Part shown: positions 22,403-34,010 of the stretch, piece after piece | Layout: each line of letters begins with the position of its first letter | Numbering within the stretch: position 1 is the stretch's first letter | NCBI GenBank assembly: GCA_009760855.2 | Contig: WPIO01000017.1 | Span: forward strand, 6,603,501-6,667,500 | Length of the DNA stretch: 64,000 nucleotides | Origin: Cristatella mucedo | Taxonomy: Eukaryota > Bryozoa > Phylactolaemata > Cristatellidae | Direction of reading: 5' to 3' | The notes under the pieces: model-generated | What the model was told of the DNA's origin: nothing | What the model saw: the letters and a program-made list of their open reading frames with translations, nothing else | Databases searched by the model: none | Position numbers and translations under genes: made by a program

Positions 22403-22574
22403 CAGTTGACTCCACGTATAAGAATATTTGATGTAGGAATACTCCAATTATAAGAAAAGCAGTTTTGCGTCTCAGATTTACTCTAGTTATGGTATCACTC
22501 AGCTATAGAGAATACTCCGCCTATAAGAATGCCCATTTGCGGGCCAAGCGTTTTCTTATAAGCGGAGTTGGCTG
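22403..22574. mobile_element. Pogo/Tigger-like MITE (172 bp)
   Basis: Imperfect terminal inverted repeats begin CAGTTGACTCCACGTATAAG at the left; the reverse complement of the right end begins CAGCCAACTCCGCTTATAAG. Internal copies of ACTCC....ATAAGAA occur near 22440 and 22505. CAG...CTG termini and a TATAAGAA subterminal block are typical of pogo-type elements. The flanking TA duplication is degraded (GA / TT). No coding capacity. Confidence 0.6.
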
Positions 22575-22614
22575 TTTATGCCGTTGCTTAACAATTGCGA
22601 AAGTAAATTCCACA

Positions 22615-22622
22615 GTCTACGA
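22615..22622. repeat. Left target-site duplication of the hAT element
   Basis: GTCTACGA here and GTCTAGGA at 25022-25029 match at 7 of 8 positions. The 8-bp length is characteristic of hAT insertion. Confidence 0.75.
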
Positions 22623-22827
22623 CAGGCGTAGGCAAACCTTTTGACTCGCGGGCCACAATGGTTTTTAAAAATTTGACAGAGGGGCCGGGCCAGAATATGA
22701 GAATGGTGTGCTTGTGTAAACTAATACAAATTAAATGTGGAAACCATTACGTGAAAAGATTTGGCCTTTAACAGGCAGCAAAACACCATTGTGCTTAGTT
22801 TATTGTAAACATTGTTTAACAAATTTA

Positions 22828-24767
22828 TTAATTTAATAACTTAGTAATACACTCCCAATCAGTTTCAGTGGAAACAGTGCTGTTGGTCTCTTTATTTGCA
22901 AGTGCATCAATTCCCGGCGTTATATTAGTTTTGGCCACTCTCAAGATAGATCCGAGGTTTTGGTCAGTTAAGTGGGATCTGTGACGGGGTTTGTTGATGT
23001 TCATGACGCTGAATCTCTGTTCACACACATAGGTTGAGCCAAACAACGTCAGCATCTTTTGTGCCATCCTCTGGAGGTTTAAAATTTGGCTTCTTTAAGT
23101 GAAGCATAAAAGTCGTTCAGTTTAAGAGAGTTGAATTTCTCCTTCAATACAGAGTAAGACTGAAGATCTGTCATTTCCTCCTGTGGTGCTGTTTCAACGT
23201 CTTGTGTCAGGGGACAGGAGACCAGCTGAAGTGACTTTTCAATATTTTCAAAGTCACATAAATGACGGAAGAATTCTCCGTGCAGGTCTTCCAGTGATTT
23301 TCTGTACTTTTGCGCGTTTCGGGTGGCCTCTTTCTGCATGGTATTGTGGGGAAATGAGTGAAGATTTGTTTGAAATTTGTCTGGAGAAAAGAGTCAGCTT
23401 GAATGTGAAGGCCCTAACATTTGTTTACATGTCGTGCACAAATTGATCTTTCCCCTGTAGCTTGGTGTTCAGCTCATTCATGTGCGAAAGTATGTCCACA
23501 GCAAACGCAAAGTCACAAAGCCAGTTCTTGTCACTTAGCTCGGGAAATTCGTCGGATCTCCCCATTAACTCCAAAAATGCAGTAATCTCCTCCTTCAGCT
23601 CCCACACTCTTTGAAAGACTTTGCCCAAACTTAGCCAATGCACGCGAGAGTGGTAAATTAAGTCCTGGTGAACTACATCGGTTTCTTCCAGGAACGCAAT
23701 AAACTGACGATGTTGAAGTGCCCTTGCTCGTATAAAGTTAACGTTTTACGACTGGATTCACGACATGATTTAGCTGCAATATAGACTTAAACAGGACTTC
23801 CTGATGAATAATGCAGTGAAGGAAAATAAAATACTGATCAGGATTTTTCTCTTATACTTTTTCCTGCAGTCTTTTAGCAGCCCAACGTTTTTCACAGGGG
23901 GTAAGGAGGCCAGTAGTGGGAGCTATCCACCAAAATGCCCGCTAATAGTGCGAGTTGTCCCCCCAAAGCACATTTAGAATGATCGTACAAAGACCAACGA
24001 AATGAATGGTATGAAAATTGGCGCACAGAACACTGGTAACATAAGCTATTGTTTGATGTGATATAGCTGCCGTTTTGACCTTCTGATGACCTGTAAAAGT
24101 CCAAGGTCACGTAAAGCAGTGCAGCTCAGCCATACACGGCTTTACCATCAAACCACCCAGATTTACTATCAGTCATTGTAGAATTATGGAAAACCGCTCA
24201 AAAGATGCAAGATACTTGACTCCATGCTAACTCAATCACCCAATAATATACAACAATTTGACATCTCAAACTGTTGACTGTCATCACGACCACAGCCCAG
24301 GGACATGTTGTGACAGGCACATTATGTGCATAAACATCCATCATGGGTAGATGCACAGGGGGGAACGTGGAGACAGGTGAGCCCCACCTAAATTCCAAAT
24401 TTCACACAGATTGGCCAAGTATCGACCAAGTTGTACAATTGATGAGGGACCAAGTACCACTGCTGTGACAGCACTCAGAGAAGCGAACTTAAGCTGCCAA
24501 AGCATGTAGGTGACGAAAAACAAGATTTTTACTATATTTGCCGCCATAAAACATGGAAAAACATACTTACGAGCATGTCTTTAGAATTTCACGTTGATTG
24601 GGTTACTATTAGCCCTACTGTGACATTTTTACGACATGTGAGTGAAAGGATGACAAAAACAGACGTACAGGTGTTGATCGGACTTCAGTGAAAAAATATT
24701 TTGTTGTCCACTCTTTATTGAACACTCGGCATTCACTGTGTACTTTTCTTTTCTTCGGTCCACTCAT
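22828..24767 (-). pseudogene. hAT transposase pseudogene (GTF2IRD2/ZBED-like)
   Basis: The start at 24767 encodes MSGPKKRKVHSECRVFNKEW and TTKYFF, the N-terminus seen in GTF2IRD2/FAM200-type hAT proteins just before the BED zinc finger; the finger itself is not recognisable. From 23705 leftward the C-terminal half follows in broken frames: LSLGKVFQRVWELKEEITAF, SDKNWLCDFAFAVDILSHMN and ELNTKLQGKDQFVH. Further on come TRNAQKYRKSLEDLHGEFF and finally the hAT dimerisation motif MLTLFGSTYVCEQRFSVMN with the RHRSHLTDQNL end. Stops and frameshifts separate these blocks, and the middle of the catalytic core is absent. It therefore cannot encode a working transposase. Confidence 0.8.
23880..24640. 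other. Unidentified block replacing the middle of the hAT transposase
   Basis: It has no similarity that I can see to transposase. Its ends are weakly inverted (CACAGGGGGTAAGG at the left; CACAGTAGGGCTAA on the minus strand at the right). It may therefore be another small element inserted inside the hAT, or filler left by an internal deletion. Confidence 0.35.
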
Positions 24768-25740
24768 TTTTACTGAAGGGGTAAAAGTACAAATTGACAA
24801 AATGAAGTAGAGAGTGACCATAATGCATCACATTCAATGGTCAATGCCTTCGGGGTTCACCATCTGCTGGGGAAAGATAGGAGTTACAGCTAGGTACAAT
24901 AATTGAAGTTTTTTTATAATAAAATTTAATTTAATAATATAACGTGGACGAGTTCGGCAGGCTGGGTTGAAAAGCCCAACGGGCCGTATAAAGCCCGCGG
25001 GCCGTAGTTTGCCCATGTCTGGTCTAGGATATGCAGAGTAACGCAATGACTTGTATTGCCAACAGTCTTTAAGCTAATTTTTCGAATAGCTTATTTACTG
25101 TCGATAGCAGACCTGAGTGCCCTAAGAAGCTGGAACTGGTGCTGCAGCTCAGCTAGGTATGAACAAGCCAAGCCGTGGCGAGATGTGTGTGAGAGAATTT
25201 ATTCTAGGTATCCGTTAATCGACAGGATGCCTTTGCAGCTCCTTCAGCAAAAGAGATAGATGACGGAACCTCTGCGATTTGTTGAATAGCCTTGCAGCCA
25301 TATTCATCACTAGGTACATAGATTTAATGGCTTTTTTCGTTAGCCGAGCCAAAAGGAATCACATTAGTCCAGTCTAAAAAGAACCGGGGAGCTAGTCTGA
25401 ATTATATCAAGCCATCGCGGTTGATGGCCCCTAATCTTTGGCAGGGATCGAACGAAACGGCTAGCCGTGAAAGTGCTCTTCCTAATGAAGATTGCAAACT
25501 TTAGCTTTTGTTAGAGAAGACACCTTATTTTCAAGCACGCGACGATGATCACGCTACACTATCGGCACTTGCAAAGCAAAGTCTCGTTGTCCACTCGTAG
25601 TTTGGTTTTATCATTGTTAATTTATGAGAAATGAATCGCCATCCAGGACCAGTAACGGGTACACTAACCAGTAGACTGACACTTAGTGCGGGGTAAATTG
25701 TTTTAACATTGGCCATGAGCAAATCGGAGCCCATTGAAAA

Positions 25741-26861
25741 CAGAAAACTTAAAACGAGGAGTAGCGTATCTATAGAAGCACGGAATGAATATCAGTGACA
25801 TTTTTAATCGTCGTATGCACTAACCTCTTTTAGATAAATGCTTTTTAAGAGTTTTATTGAGGCTTCCACCGCACAGTCAGTCACTAGCGAGTGTCTTCTA
25901 TGAGAAAAAGTCCGAGTAAGAAGAGAAGTTTCTTTGGGCTTCGCCTGCAGGCGCACGCAGTCTGCATGCGGGTATTTCAGGAGGTACTTTATTTTTTGTT
26001 CTAAATATTGTATTATATCATATTAGTACTATATTTGCAAAGGGTATTTCACACGCCACACTGAGCCCGGCAGGATCATTCCGAGATTCACGACCACGCA
26101 GCCTCTAGCGCGGCGCTAGAGCACATGCCTGGCGCCCACGTGCACAAGGACCCGTCAGTCACGCCGTAATTTAGTTTAGCAACTTTCTCCCAGAAAACCA
26201 ATCCCTGGAGCTTGTAATTTAGCTCAATGGGCGAAGGCAATCGAAGAGTCTGCGATGAGCGATTGCTGCCTCTGCCCTCAGAGAGAGAGAGAGAGAGAGA
26301 GAGAGGGACTAGAGTAAAGTTCAAGGCTAGACTACAAAGCTACCTAAATGCTATTGCGGCAGGAAAACTACGGTGGCGATCATCAGCGCCTGAAGCGGCA
26401 TAATACGCCTTGCCCACTGCAGGTCTAGAACACACGACCAGGGTCGTACAATGCGGGGGCGCCATATCAGTGGGCTACGACCTGAGGGGCGACGGTTGTA
26501 AACACGATGAAGCAATGCAGCCAGTTGGAGTGAAAGGCTTGAGAGACCTTTCCGAAAAACTAGCTGCGAACGGCGGTGCCATAAGTGTGAGTGTCGGCGG
26601 CGCTTTGTAACTGCGCCTGGGTGACGCGCCGACGCCGCCGAGCGTTCGCAATTCCGGCAGCGCCGGTACGATAGCTCGATAAGCTTGCAGCTCCGCAAGC
26701 TAACCATATAGCCACGCCCCGATCGCCGAAGGCTGGACGTGTGGCGAAGCATCGTCTGTCACCCAGAAGAACGGCAGCGGCCGATGCCGCCGCCTGTGGG
26801 AAGGCGACGGCCTCGGCCGTCAAGCGCCCGCTCATCTTCGATAACACCGACAGCTAGCCAT
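25741..26861. other. Stretch without recognised gene; GA microsatellite at 26280-26305
   Basis: Contains a short GA run and a small palindrome (CTCTAGCGC/GCGCTAGAG near 26103). The right part (26560-26850) is GC-rich with overlapping open frames on both strands that have no recognisable domains. Confidence 0.3.
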
Positions 26862-27592
26862 CACGTGCAATCCCTATCTAAGATAAGAAGCTGTCCTCCA
26901 TGGTTACGTGCAAAACATTTAACTAGCTCCTTCGTTCTGTCTCGGCTTGATTATTGTAATTTAATTTTAGCTGGGCTACCAAAGAAAGCAACTAGGCCAC
27001 TGCAGCTGACTATGAAAATGGCTGCAAGGCTAGTCTTCAAGTCCCAGAGTTTTGAGCACGTGGCTCCTTTGCTAAAAGAGCTAGGATAACTACCGGTTGA
27101 GCAAAGGATACAGAGCAAAGTTCTTACGCTGACCCACAAGGCCCGCCACGGCTTGGCTCCTTCGTACCTAGCTGAACTGCTGCATCAATTTCAGCCTGTT
27201 CGCGCCCTCAGGTCCTGTGTGGACAATAAATTAGCTGTCCCATTCCTCCGCTTAAAGACAGTTGGCGCCAGAAGTTTTAGCTCTGCAGATCCTAGACTGT
27301 GGAACTCGCTTCCACAATTCTTATGCAACGACATCTACTCTCCAACTGCCGACTATGGCACATCTTTTTCAGCGGTCCTGAACTACTACTTCTATGCTAC
27401 TCACTACCTCAACTGCTCTCCTAACTCTGCTATGCTTCCCACTTTCTCTTTGTTGCGTGAGACGAAGTCTGTTGGCTACGGAATGCGTACCGAAAGCCGC
27501 TTAGGCTGTGAGTGCTTGTAAAAAAGCTCTCGTGCGTTACACCCACATAGACTTCGTGGCTTTGTGCAGTTATGGAGGTACATTACATTACA
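26862..27592 (+). mobile_element. LINE-B RT C-terminus and 3' end
   Basis: Encodes LDYCNLILAGLPKKATRPLQ, LLHQFQPVRALRSCVDNKLA and PRLWNSLPQFL, then the 3' UTR ending ACATTACATTACAATAAG. Frames are open over two blocks (26739-27089 and 27153-27521) separated by one stop near 27087, so this is a comparatively young copy. The 5' end is truncated. Confidence 0.85.
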
Positions 27593-28309
27593 ATAAGTTA
27601 CATTAACTTGAATGGAGAGTTCCAATTTGCCCTCGCTGAATTACAAATGAACCGTCAAGTCAGAGAACGCATGACCAGAGCACTAGCCACCGCAATTTCC
27701 CTCGCGAAGGAGGGGCGGTTCGAACTGGAAAGGCCGCAACGGCAGTTTAAAATCGCCTAATGTGAAAAGACCGTTACCGAGTGCTTACGGCTGCCGAGTA
27801 ATCAATTGCCGCATCAACTCGATAAAAGGCGCCTAGCATTCCAATCGAGGCTTGGTGTAAAGAACGCGAATGCGCGCTTTCATAGCTGCTGTCATCCAAA
27901 GAGCCAGCTATTGCAACGCATATGGCGGGCGACGCGTCGGCCGCGCCTCTCCCGCCCGCCGCGGCCGCCACTGCCGCAGCGATTCGCAAAGGATCGTGTG
28001 ATACGGCGCACTTTCCTTTACCGGTATCCGAGTCCGAGAAGTGAATGCATCTCGGAAAGTCCTTCGGAATCTGACGTCAGCAGCTCATCGTGCTCTCCGA
28101 TCGACGTCCTGGAGAATCAGAGGCGTCAGCTCTAGGTCGACCGAGTTGAATAACTCGAGAGCTAGCCGCCGAGCATGAGCCGCTCGGTAGAAGCTCGTGC
28201 GGCGTTCCTTGCTGTCGCCTTCGGACGCTCGTCCGAGGGCCAGCCAGCCAATCCTCTACTACTGCGGGAGCGATCCGATTTTTAGCGTTAACTTTATCAA
28301 TATCTGAGT
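27593..28309. other. Stretch without recognised gene
   Basis: GC-rich in the middle (27900-28150). A 109-codon plus frame (27806-28135) has no recognised domain. Confidence 0.25.
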
Positions 28310-28600
28310 CTCACTTTATTTTCCTCTAACTGGTAAAATGATTTTATTGTCATCCGATTTGAGAGTTGTAGCTGTCTCCAATCGCAGATTTCAGTAATAC
28401 ATAGAGCAAGGGAGCTGAGAGAGTTTGACTCATTGGAAGGTTCGGGAGTAATCAAAGCATAGGTAAAGCTGTGTGCTATCTGCATAGAAGTGAAAGCTTC
28501 GATCCTGCTTTGTGATCCCATAGACATGCTGGAGAACGTAATTTGTGAAAAGAAGCAGATTAAGCGCAGAGCTCTGAAGCACCCCGTACTTTGGTAGTTA
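28310..28600 (-). mobile_element. LINE-A RT fragment
   Basis: The minus strand reads HxYADSTQLYLCFDYSRTF-like text from TATCTGCATAGAAGTGAAAG, and the plus strand ends GAGCTCTGAAGCACCCCGTA (degraded GSVLQ...). This corresponds to the YADD to PQG part of LINE-A, much decayed. Confidence 0.6.
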
Positions 28601-28760
28601 GTCGAATCAGAAGTTAAGTCGAGTCATCAAGATGACTTTTATGTCATCTAGAACGAGTGTTTTATTCCAATATCTCCAGCAGCAGCAGTTCTAGTGGAGT
28701 CTCACGGGACAGCGTGGATGTGAGCGCTAAACGAGGCTCTTTCTGTATTTCTCTCAAATT

Positions 28761-28762
28761 GC

Positions 28763-28806
<44 letters not shown>
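28761..28806. repeat. AT / GT compound microsatellite
   Basis: An (AT)n run followed directly by a (GT)n run. Confidence 0.85.
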
Positions 28807-29399
28807 AACGGATATTTGTAGCCTGACGCACCACTGTGTCAATGGCGTCACTATAGGCCGGAGGTGAGGCATACATTAGCGACCGGGCGCTTCGCTAATT
28901 ACAACAGTAGGAAGGGGCGCACATGACACGAGGAATGAACAACCTCTTGCAAAAAAAATCAAAAATAGACCATACAAATCTGAAATAAAGGATGACATGG
29001 TACCTGCGGGTGATAGATTACTGCCCCCATTAGAAACTTGTTGCATGGCGCTTGTGGAGGTATGCACTTTCCCGCGATTCACTCAAGTTCAGGACAGTGA
29101 TAATGTGCAATTTGCTGAGGTCCTATTAAGTGCGGCTCCGCCATTGTCTGAAATAATCAGAATATCTGCCCGGTCGTTTAAATTTGGCGGCGCCAGCAGC
29201 CAAATGAGCTCAGAGGTGCTCAATGCTTTGAACATTGCAAGTGCTGCGCCGATGCCAATCGAATGACACGGTGCACGCACAATTCTCGCCAACACGGCAA
29301 CGAGCAATGAGAACAGTACGCGACGGTTCCTATGAGTCCTCGGCAATTACTCGACACGCCAGACCAAACGTTACGAACGCCCTGTCCCCGCGAGTGTAT

Positions 29400-30010
29400 C
29401 AAGTTGCTTGGCCGCGAACGCGCAGAGCCTATCGTACGACGCCAGCGAGCGCGCGCCACTGCCCTGGCGAGCTTACCTCTGGACGCCGGCCTTTTGAGGC
29501 TCTGAGCCTGCTCGTCACGCTCTCCGGCTCGTCACGCTTGCCGAGCCTCTGCGCCTCACTACTCTTTAGGAAGACGGCCCTCTTCGTCTGCGCGAGCTGC
29601 GGCGAAGGCCGGCTTACGCTGCGCGCTCTCGCGTGCGCGCTCTCGCGAGGTCGCTGAAGCAGGTCCGCGAGGCCGTCGCTGCGTAGGCAGCGTACGCTAA
29701 GATATTCGCGGCTCGTCGCCACCTGCGCCGGCTCAGCCGCCGCCGAGCCGCCCTCGGGAGCGCCGCCGAGCGGGCTCGAACGAGGTTCACCGTCGCCAGC
29801 GCGACCGCTCGCAGCTCCGCAGCAGGGGTCACGCGCATGCCGCGACCGCGCCGCCGCGGCGCGCGCTCTGGCAGCGCGCGGGAGCAGCCGGCGCGCGGCG
29901 GCGGAGGCGGTCGGCTGTGCGAACTTCGCTCCGGTGGCTGGCTCTGAGCGGGCGATCACTCGCTCGCCAGCCGATACCCAGCCGCTGCCAATCGGCGGCG
30001 ATCGCTCATG
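29400..30010. other. GC- and CpG-rich island 1
   Basis: Dense in CG dinucleotides, with long overlapping frames on both strands (for example minus 29429-29959, 176 codons). The translations are Ala/Arg-rich and look like compositional artefacts. It could be an unmethylated promoter island or a GC-rich 5' exon. No start context or splice site decides it. Confidence 0.35.
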
Positions 30011-30985
30011 GATGCGGAACGTTCAGCTAACGCTAGCCTTTGCTCAGGTTGACAAATGAACGCTCGTCAAAGACTTAGCGCTGCCCGGCTGCTCGCCGGC
30101 GTAAAAACCCCGCCGCCGTGCCGTTGCCGAAGGTTTGCCGGATGTAGAAAGCCAGCCATCCAGTCAGTCCCTTCTTTAAAGATGGCTAGACGTCACGCCT
30201 CTTCGGCTAGCGGCCGACACGGGCAGAAATCCAAGTTTAGACTCCTTGAAAAATATCTCGGTGCACCCATTGCTGCTCTCTAACCCGACCGAGCGTGTGG
30301 TTTTTATTCAGACCTATGCATTTGCGCTTGCATAATCGGCGAGAAAATCCATCAGCAGTGCGCACGTTTGTTGATGAAAAACCTTCCAACTTTAGTTCGC
30401 GATATTGGCCGCTAACAAACGGAATAACTGGCCTCCCCGAAAAAAAAGTATCTTCATTGTAACTCAGCAAACCCGAGAAATTGCCTATTCTTGCAAGATG
30501 CGCATAGTCTGGAGTACACGTGAGTCTCTGTGGAAAAAAAAGTCTGATGACTTGAGCTGCCCATACGTGAAACTGCGACAAAAGGACCCGTGAAAGAAAG
30601 CAGTTGGGAGGAATGCCTTGCCTGTCCGGTAAGTGCAGAGCCGAAGCTGTAGAATTGAGATTTTGGCCGACATTCATGCAAAATTGTGCACACCACCATG
30701 CAGGTTTCGCGATGTGACGCGTACAATTGAACTCTGAATAAAGCCAGAGTATGGACAGCAGCGACTCTGCATAAAGCAGGCATGACTGCGAAGAGCAGCT
30801 TAGCCGGAAAGCAATGCGTTTCAAATGTCAAACTTTTCCCGGCGCTCTTCGCCTCGACTTGAGAGAAGCGGGAGCGACCGCAAGCGACGGTCCAGGAAAT
30901 CAGGATTGAGCGTAGCAGCAGCAGCAGCAGCAGCATCAGCAGGCGTTCCGCGAGCACAAGAGCTCAGCATCGATCCGTCACCTCT
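30011..30985. other. Stretch with a 195-codon minus frame of unknown nature
   Basis: The minus frame at 30237-30824 has no recognisable domain and no convincing splice sites. A CAG-type trinucleotide run lies at about 30905-30935. Confidence 0.25.
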
Positions 30986-30989
30986 ATCC

Positions 30990-31141
30990 GCGTTGCGCTT
31001 GCTGTCATTGAGCATGCGACCGCTCACCATTCGAGCGTGCTTCCTTTGCGGCAAATGCAGTGAGCGTGTTTAGAAAGAGATTGAGTTATCAGAGGGCGCT
31101 GTAACGCACGTATGATTATTATTATCGCTATTACTATTATC
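30990..31141 (+). mobile_element. LINE-A 3' tail fragment
   Basis: CATTGAGCATGCGACCGCTC, TTTGCGGCAAATGCAGTGAG, TTTAGAAAGAGATTGAGTTA, CAGAGGGCGCTGTAACGC and an (ATT)-like tail. Diverged. Confidence 0.65.
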
Positions 31142-32047
31142 GAAGGGAATCGATGTCGGGCTCGCATTTCATCCGCAGCTTGAGAGTGCTGCCCGTCTGT
31201 CGTCGCTGACAGCTTGTCTTCGACGGCGCTGCTTTTCGTGGCTGCTCAAATGATACATAGCGGGCTCGCTAATTTAGCTTTTATTGTCCACTCGCTGCAT
31301 CGGCAGAGACTTGATATGTTTTATTTTATTATAATCCATCCTGTAATCTTCTCGGGTGTCTGAAGAGAAGCGGTATTTTACGCTAGGAAAGTAGTGCTGA
31401 GACCGACAGCAGTTAGTCATCAATCTGAACGCTTAGGCTAAACCACTTTCCTCGCTTTTTTTCTTAAATATTAAAGCGACGATGCATCAGATCTACCAGA
31501 TTCTGACTGCCGAAGTGTCACTCACGCTTCTTGAATTATACCGGCTGGGAACTGCTTGTGTGATAATCTATGGTTAGGCACTACGAAGTCTGGAGTCATG
31601 CATTATTCAGTCAATACAGGTTCAGGAATTGAACATGCAGCGGTTGCGCTCTAGACCTAGAGTCAGGCACTTAAAATGTGCTCTGGACACTGTATGATAG
31701 CGGTAGGCCGTGGCTGGTTATGAAAGTGTGTAACCATCCGTCGTTGCATTACCGACTTCTCTACATCATGGATGTGGACTTACTATCTATAGGTACTGGT
31801 GCTCACGTATTCCGCAACTGTCGGCATCCCCACGTGCACTGTTGCTTCACCTACCAGTCGTTCGCTCACTTTAGAGCGTCAGCTGATTAATTTAATTTTA
31901 GTTAATTTAATTTAATTCATATTTGTAATATTTGTCGTGCTTCAGCTGGAACTTGTATCTTGACGAGCGCAGCATTTGCGGCCCGGTTCTGTACGCACAT
32001 GATAAATAAAGTAAACCCTAGCTAATTAAACAGCCTCCTTTGAATAG
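31142..32047. other. Stretch without recognised gene
   Basis: Only short frames. A TTAATTTAATTT low-complexity patch lies near 31890-31920. Confidence 0.25.
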
Positions 32048-32190
32048 CGACAGACGAGCCTTAACGGCGATCGCCACTGCCGCTTGCGGTGGCTATAAAG
32101 GAACGCCCACAGCAGGAACCGAACAAACGACCTCGGGACCAAGGTCGAGAAAACTAACCGCCTTACCTAGCGTGCCGTCGCGGCTCACGT
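32048..32190 (-). mobile_element. SINE-B copy
   Basis: The reverse complement reads GGCACGCTAGGTAAGGCGGT, GAGGTCGTTTGTTCGGTTCC, CTTTATAGCCACCGCAAGCG, AAGGCTCGTCTGTCGCTATT and GAGGCTGTTTAATTAGCTAG. Confidence 0.7.
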
Positions 32191-32399
32191 GGAAGCCACT
32201 GCAACCGAATTGTAACGATATTGCACATCCATTTTCGGCCAAACGCATTTTGTTTCATTGCATTGTCGTTCTAAGCGTCTTTGGGTGCGCTCATACCTAG
32301 TTCGCAGTAGGGCATTCAATCGCGGCGACTTTCTCACCGAATCTTGAGAACGACGACAATTGACATTTCTAAGAATGGCGCCAGCTGGACGGGCACGAG

Positions 32400-32802
32400 C
32401 GATCGAGCCCTCGTTTACCTTGGCGTTTCGACGGCGGAATGCGCATTAGATTCGGCGCGGACGCGGTTGCCGTGCAGCCGCGTCCGCGCGCGCGGCAGCG
32501 GCTGCTGCTCGCGCGCGCCCCCGCGGTCGCCGTGACCTCGGATGCGAGATCGCCGCGCCGTCCTGGCAACGGTCATCGCTGCGGGGCCTACGCATGCGTC
32601 CCGCCACTGAGCTGACAGCCGCGCAGCCGACCGCACGGTGCGAGAGACGCTCCGTGGCGCGCGCTGCCCGCCTCTCAGCCGCCGATTCCGCTTGCGAGTC
32701 GCACGCGCCGCCGGCGCACGCGCTCGTGCGTCCAGTCTGCCGACGAGCAACTTCGCTCGCTGCTGTCACGGATGTCGCTCGAGGTGAGCCGCCGCCTCCG
32801 CA

Positions 32803-32846
<44 letters not shown>

Positions 32847-34010
32847 GCGACTTCCGCTCGCTCCGTCGTCCAGCAGGCAGCGCGCGGTGCGGCGAGCTGA
32901 AGCCGACGCTAGGGGAAGGCAAAGGCAGCCGCAGCAGCACAGCAGCCGCCGCCGCCGCCGATCGCAGCCTCCGTCCGTACATTGAATCCGCGGTACGGGC
33001 GAGCGCTTTAGGGGTGGAGGAGGAGGGCGTGGCTCCGACGAGCTGAGACCCCGGCGCTGCGGAGGAGGACCGCTCTTAGCTCTGGGCGAGCTAACCGGGC
33101 GAGGGCGGCGTACGGCGTCGATGCCTCGCAGCCGGTGCGGCTCGCCGGATGCAGCCCTGACGGGCAGCAGCCGCGTATTGACCCTTCACGGCTGTCGCGG
33201 TCGTGCGAGCGTCGACGCAATGGCTGTTTGCGTCGACGATGCTAGGTCCGCGCTTCGGCGCCGTACCGTCGCGCCGGTTGTCAAAAAATAACTCGCGGGA
33301 CTGCGATCGGCGGCCGTGGCGCCGTTCGAAGTCCGTTTAGTGACCTGGCGAGACGCTGACGCTGACCCGCTTTACCCTGCACCTGGCCATCTGCGCGGAT
33401 GCCGCCGGCGGCCGACGCTTCGACGAGCGCTCGGCTCGCTGAGAGCACGCTGCGTGGCGCGCATGCAAATGCTCGCTCCGGTAGCGACGGCGGTTAACCG
33501 CAAAGGTCGCCACCGTCTCCATCGTTGCCGCCGCCGCCGCCGTCGCCGTCTACGCCGTCGCCGTCGCGCCTTAGTTCGCCGCCGGCGCCCGCGCTCGCGC
33601 GGAGGTGACGCCGCCGCCGCCGCAACCGCCGCCTCCAGCAGTGCGCCGGCCACCGACGTGCTGCACAGTGTGGCGCTCGAGTTTCGTCGGACCTCTCCTT
33701 AGCGACGTTAGCGATACCAGGCGCAATCGGCGCGACGGTTTCGCTTCGCTGATCAGCACCCGGCGCCGCAGCCAGCTACTCGCAGGCACCTATGTGGCGC
33801 AGGGTGCCAGCGAGACGACGCGCATGCGCGCCGCGTTTCCTTCGCCATTCGACCATCCAGCTGCTCAGCGACTCTCGGCGATTTCCTCTTAACAACCGAC
33901 GGTCCGCTGGACGAGCCTTCGCCTTGCCACCGCCGCACGACCGGTGGCGTCGGAATACCGCGTTTCGTCATTAGCCTGCGGCACGAAGTAATACCGGCAT
34001 GTAAACGCAG
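32400..34010. other. GC- and CpG-rich island 2 with CCG microsatellite
   Basis: Very GC-rich with CG dinucleotides throughout. A (CCG)n run lies at about 32800-32850, with further GCC/CGC triplet runs near 32945 and 33525-33620. Open frames of 100-180 codons on both strands are Ala/Pro/Arg/Gly homopolymer-like and overlap each other. I infer a promoter-type island or 5' exon of an unseen gene, not a protein. Confidence 0.4.

Larger units (their letters stand above)
22623..25021 (-). mobile_element. hAT-superfamily DNA transposon (2.4 kb, defective)
   Basis: The element starts CAGGCGTAGGCAAACC and ends GTTTGCCCATGTCTG, so both termini share CAG.....GGCAAAC as inverted repeats. GCGGGCC subterminal motifs lie on both sides. 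It contains a minus-strand transposase pseudogene with the N-terminal zinc-finger start and the C-terminal half, but no recognisable middle. An unrelated block (about 23880-24640) occupies the centre. An 8-bp target duplication flanks it, and it is inserted in a LINE-B copy. Confidence 0.85.
22190..25740 (-). mobile_element. LINE-B copy interrupted by a MITE and a hAT transposon
   Basis: LINE-B sequence is present at 22190-22402, 22575-22622 and 25022-25740. Joining these segments restores the order of other copies (GGAGAG..GTTGC.TAA.AATTG.GGAAG, TTCCACAGTCTA, GCCAACAGTCTTTAAG, CTGCAGCTCAGCTAGGTATGA, GTTTTATCATTGTTAATTTATG). The coding region is shattered by stops. The two DNA transposons must have inserted after the LINE did. 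Confidence 0.75.

Noticed and set aside
29429-29959. 176-codon Ala/Arg-rich minus frame
   Set aside because: Overlapping long frames on the other strand show a GC-composition effect; no motif.
30237-30824. 195-codon minus-strand frame
   Set aside because: No domain, no clear splice sites and no family resemblance; kept only as unknown sequence.
32446-33046. Pro-, Gly- and Ala-run frames on both strands around the CCG microsatellite
   Set aside because: Homopolymer runs are translations of the triplet repeat; mutually exclusive frames are equally open.
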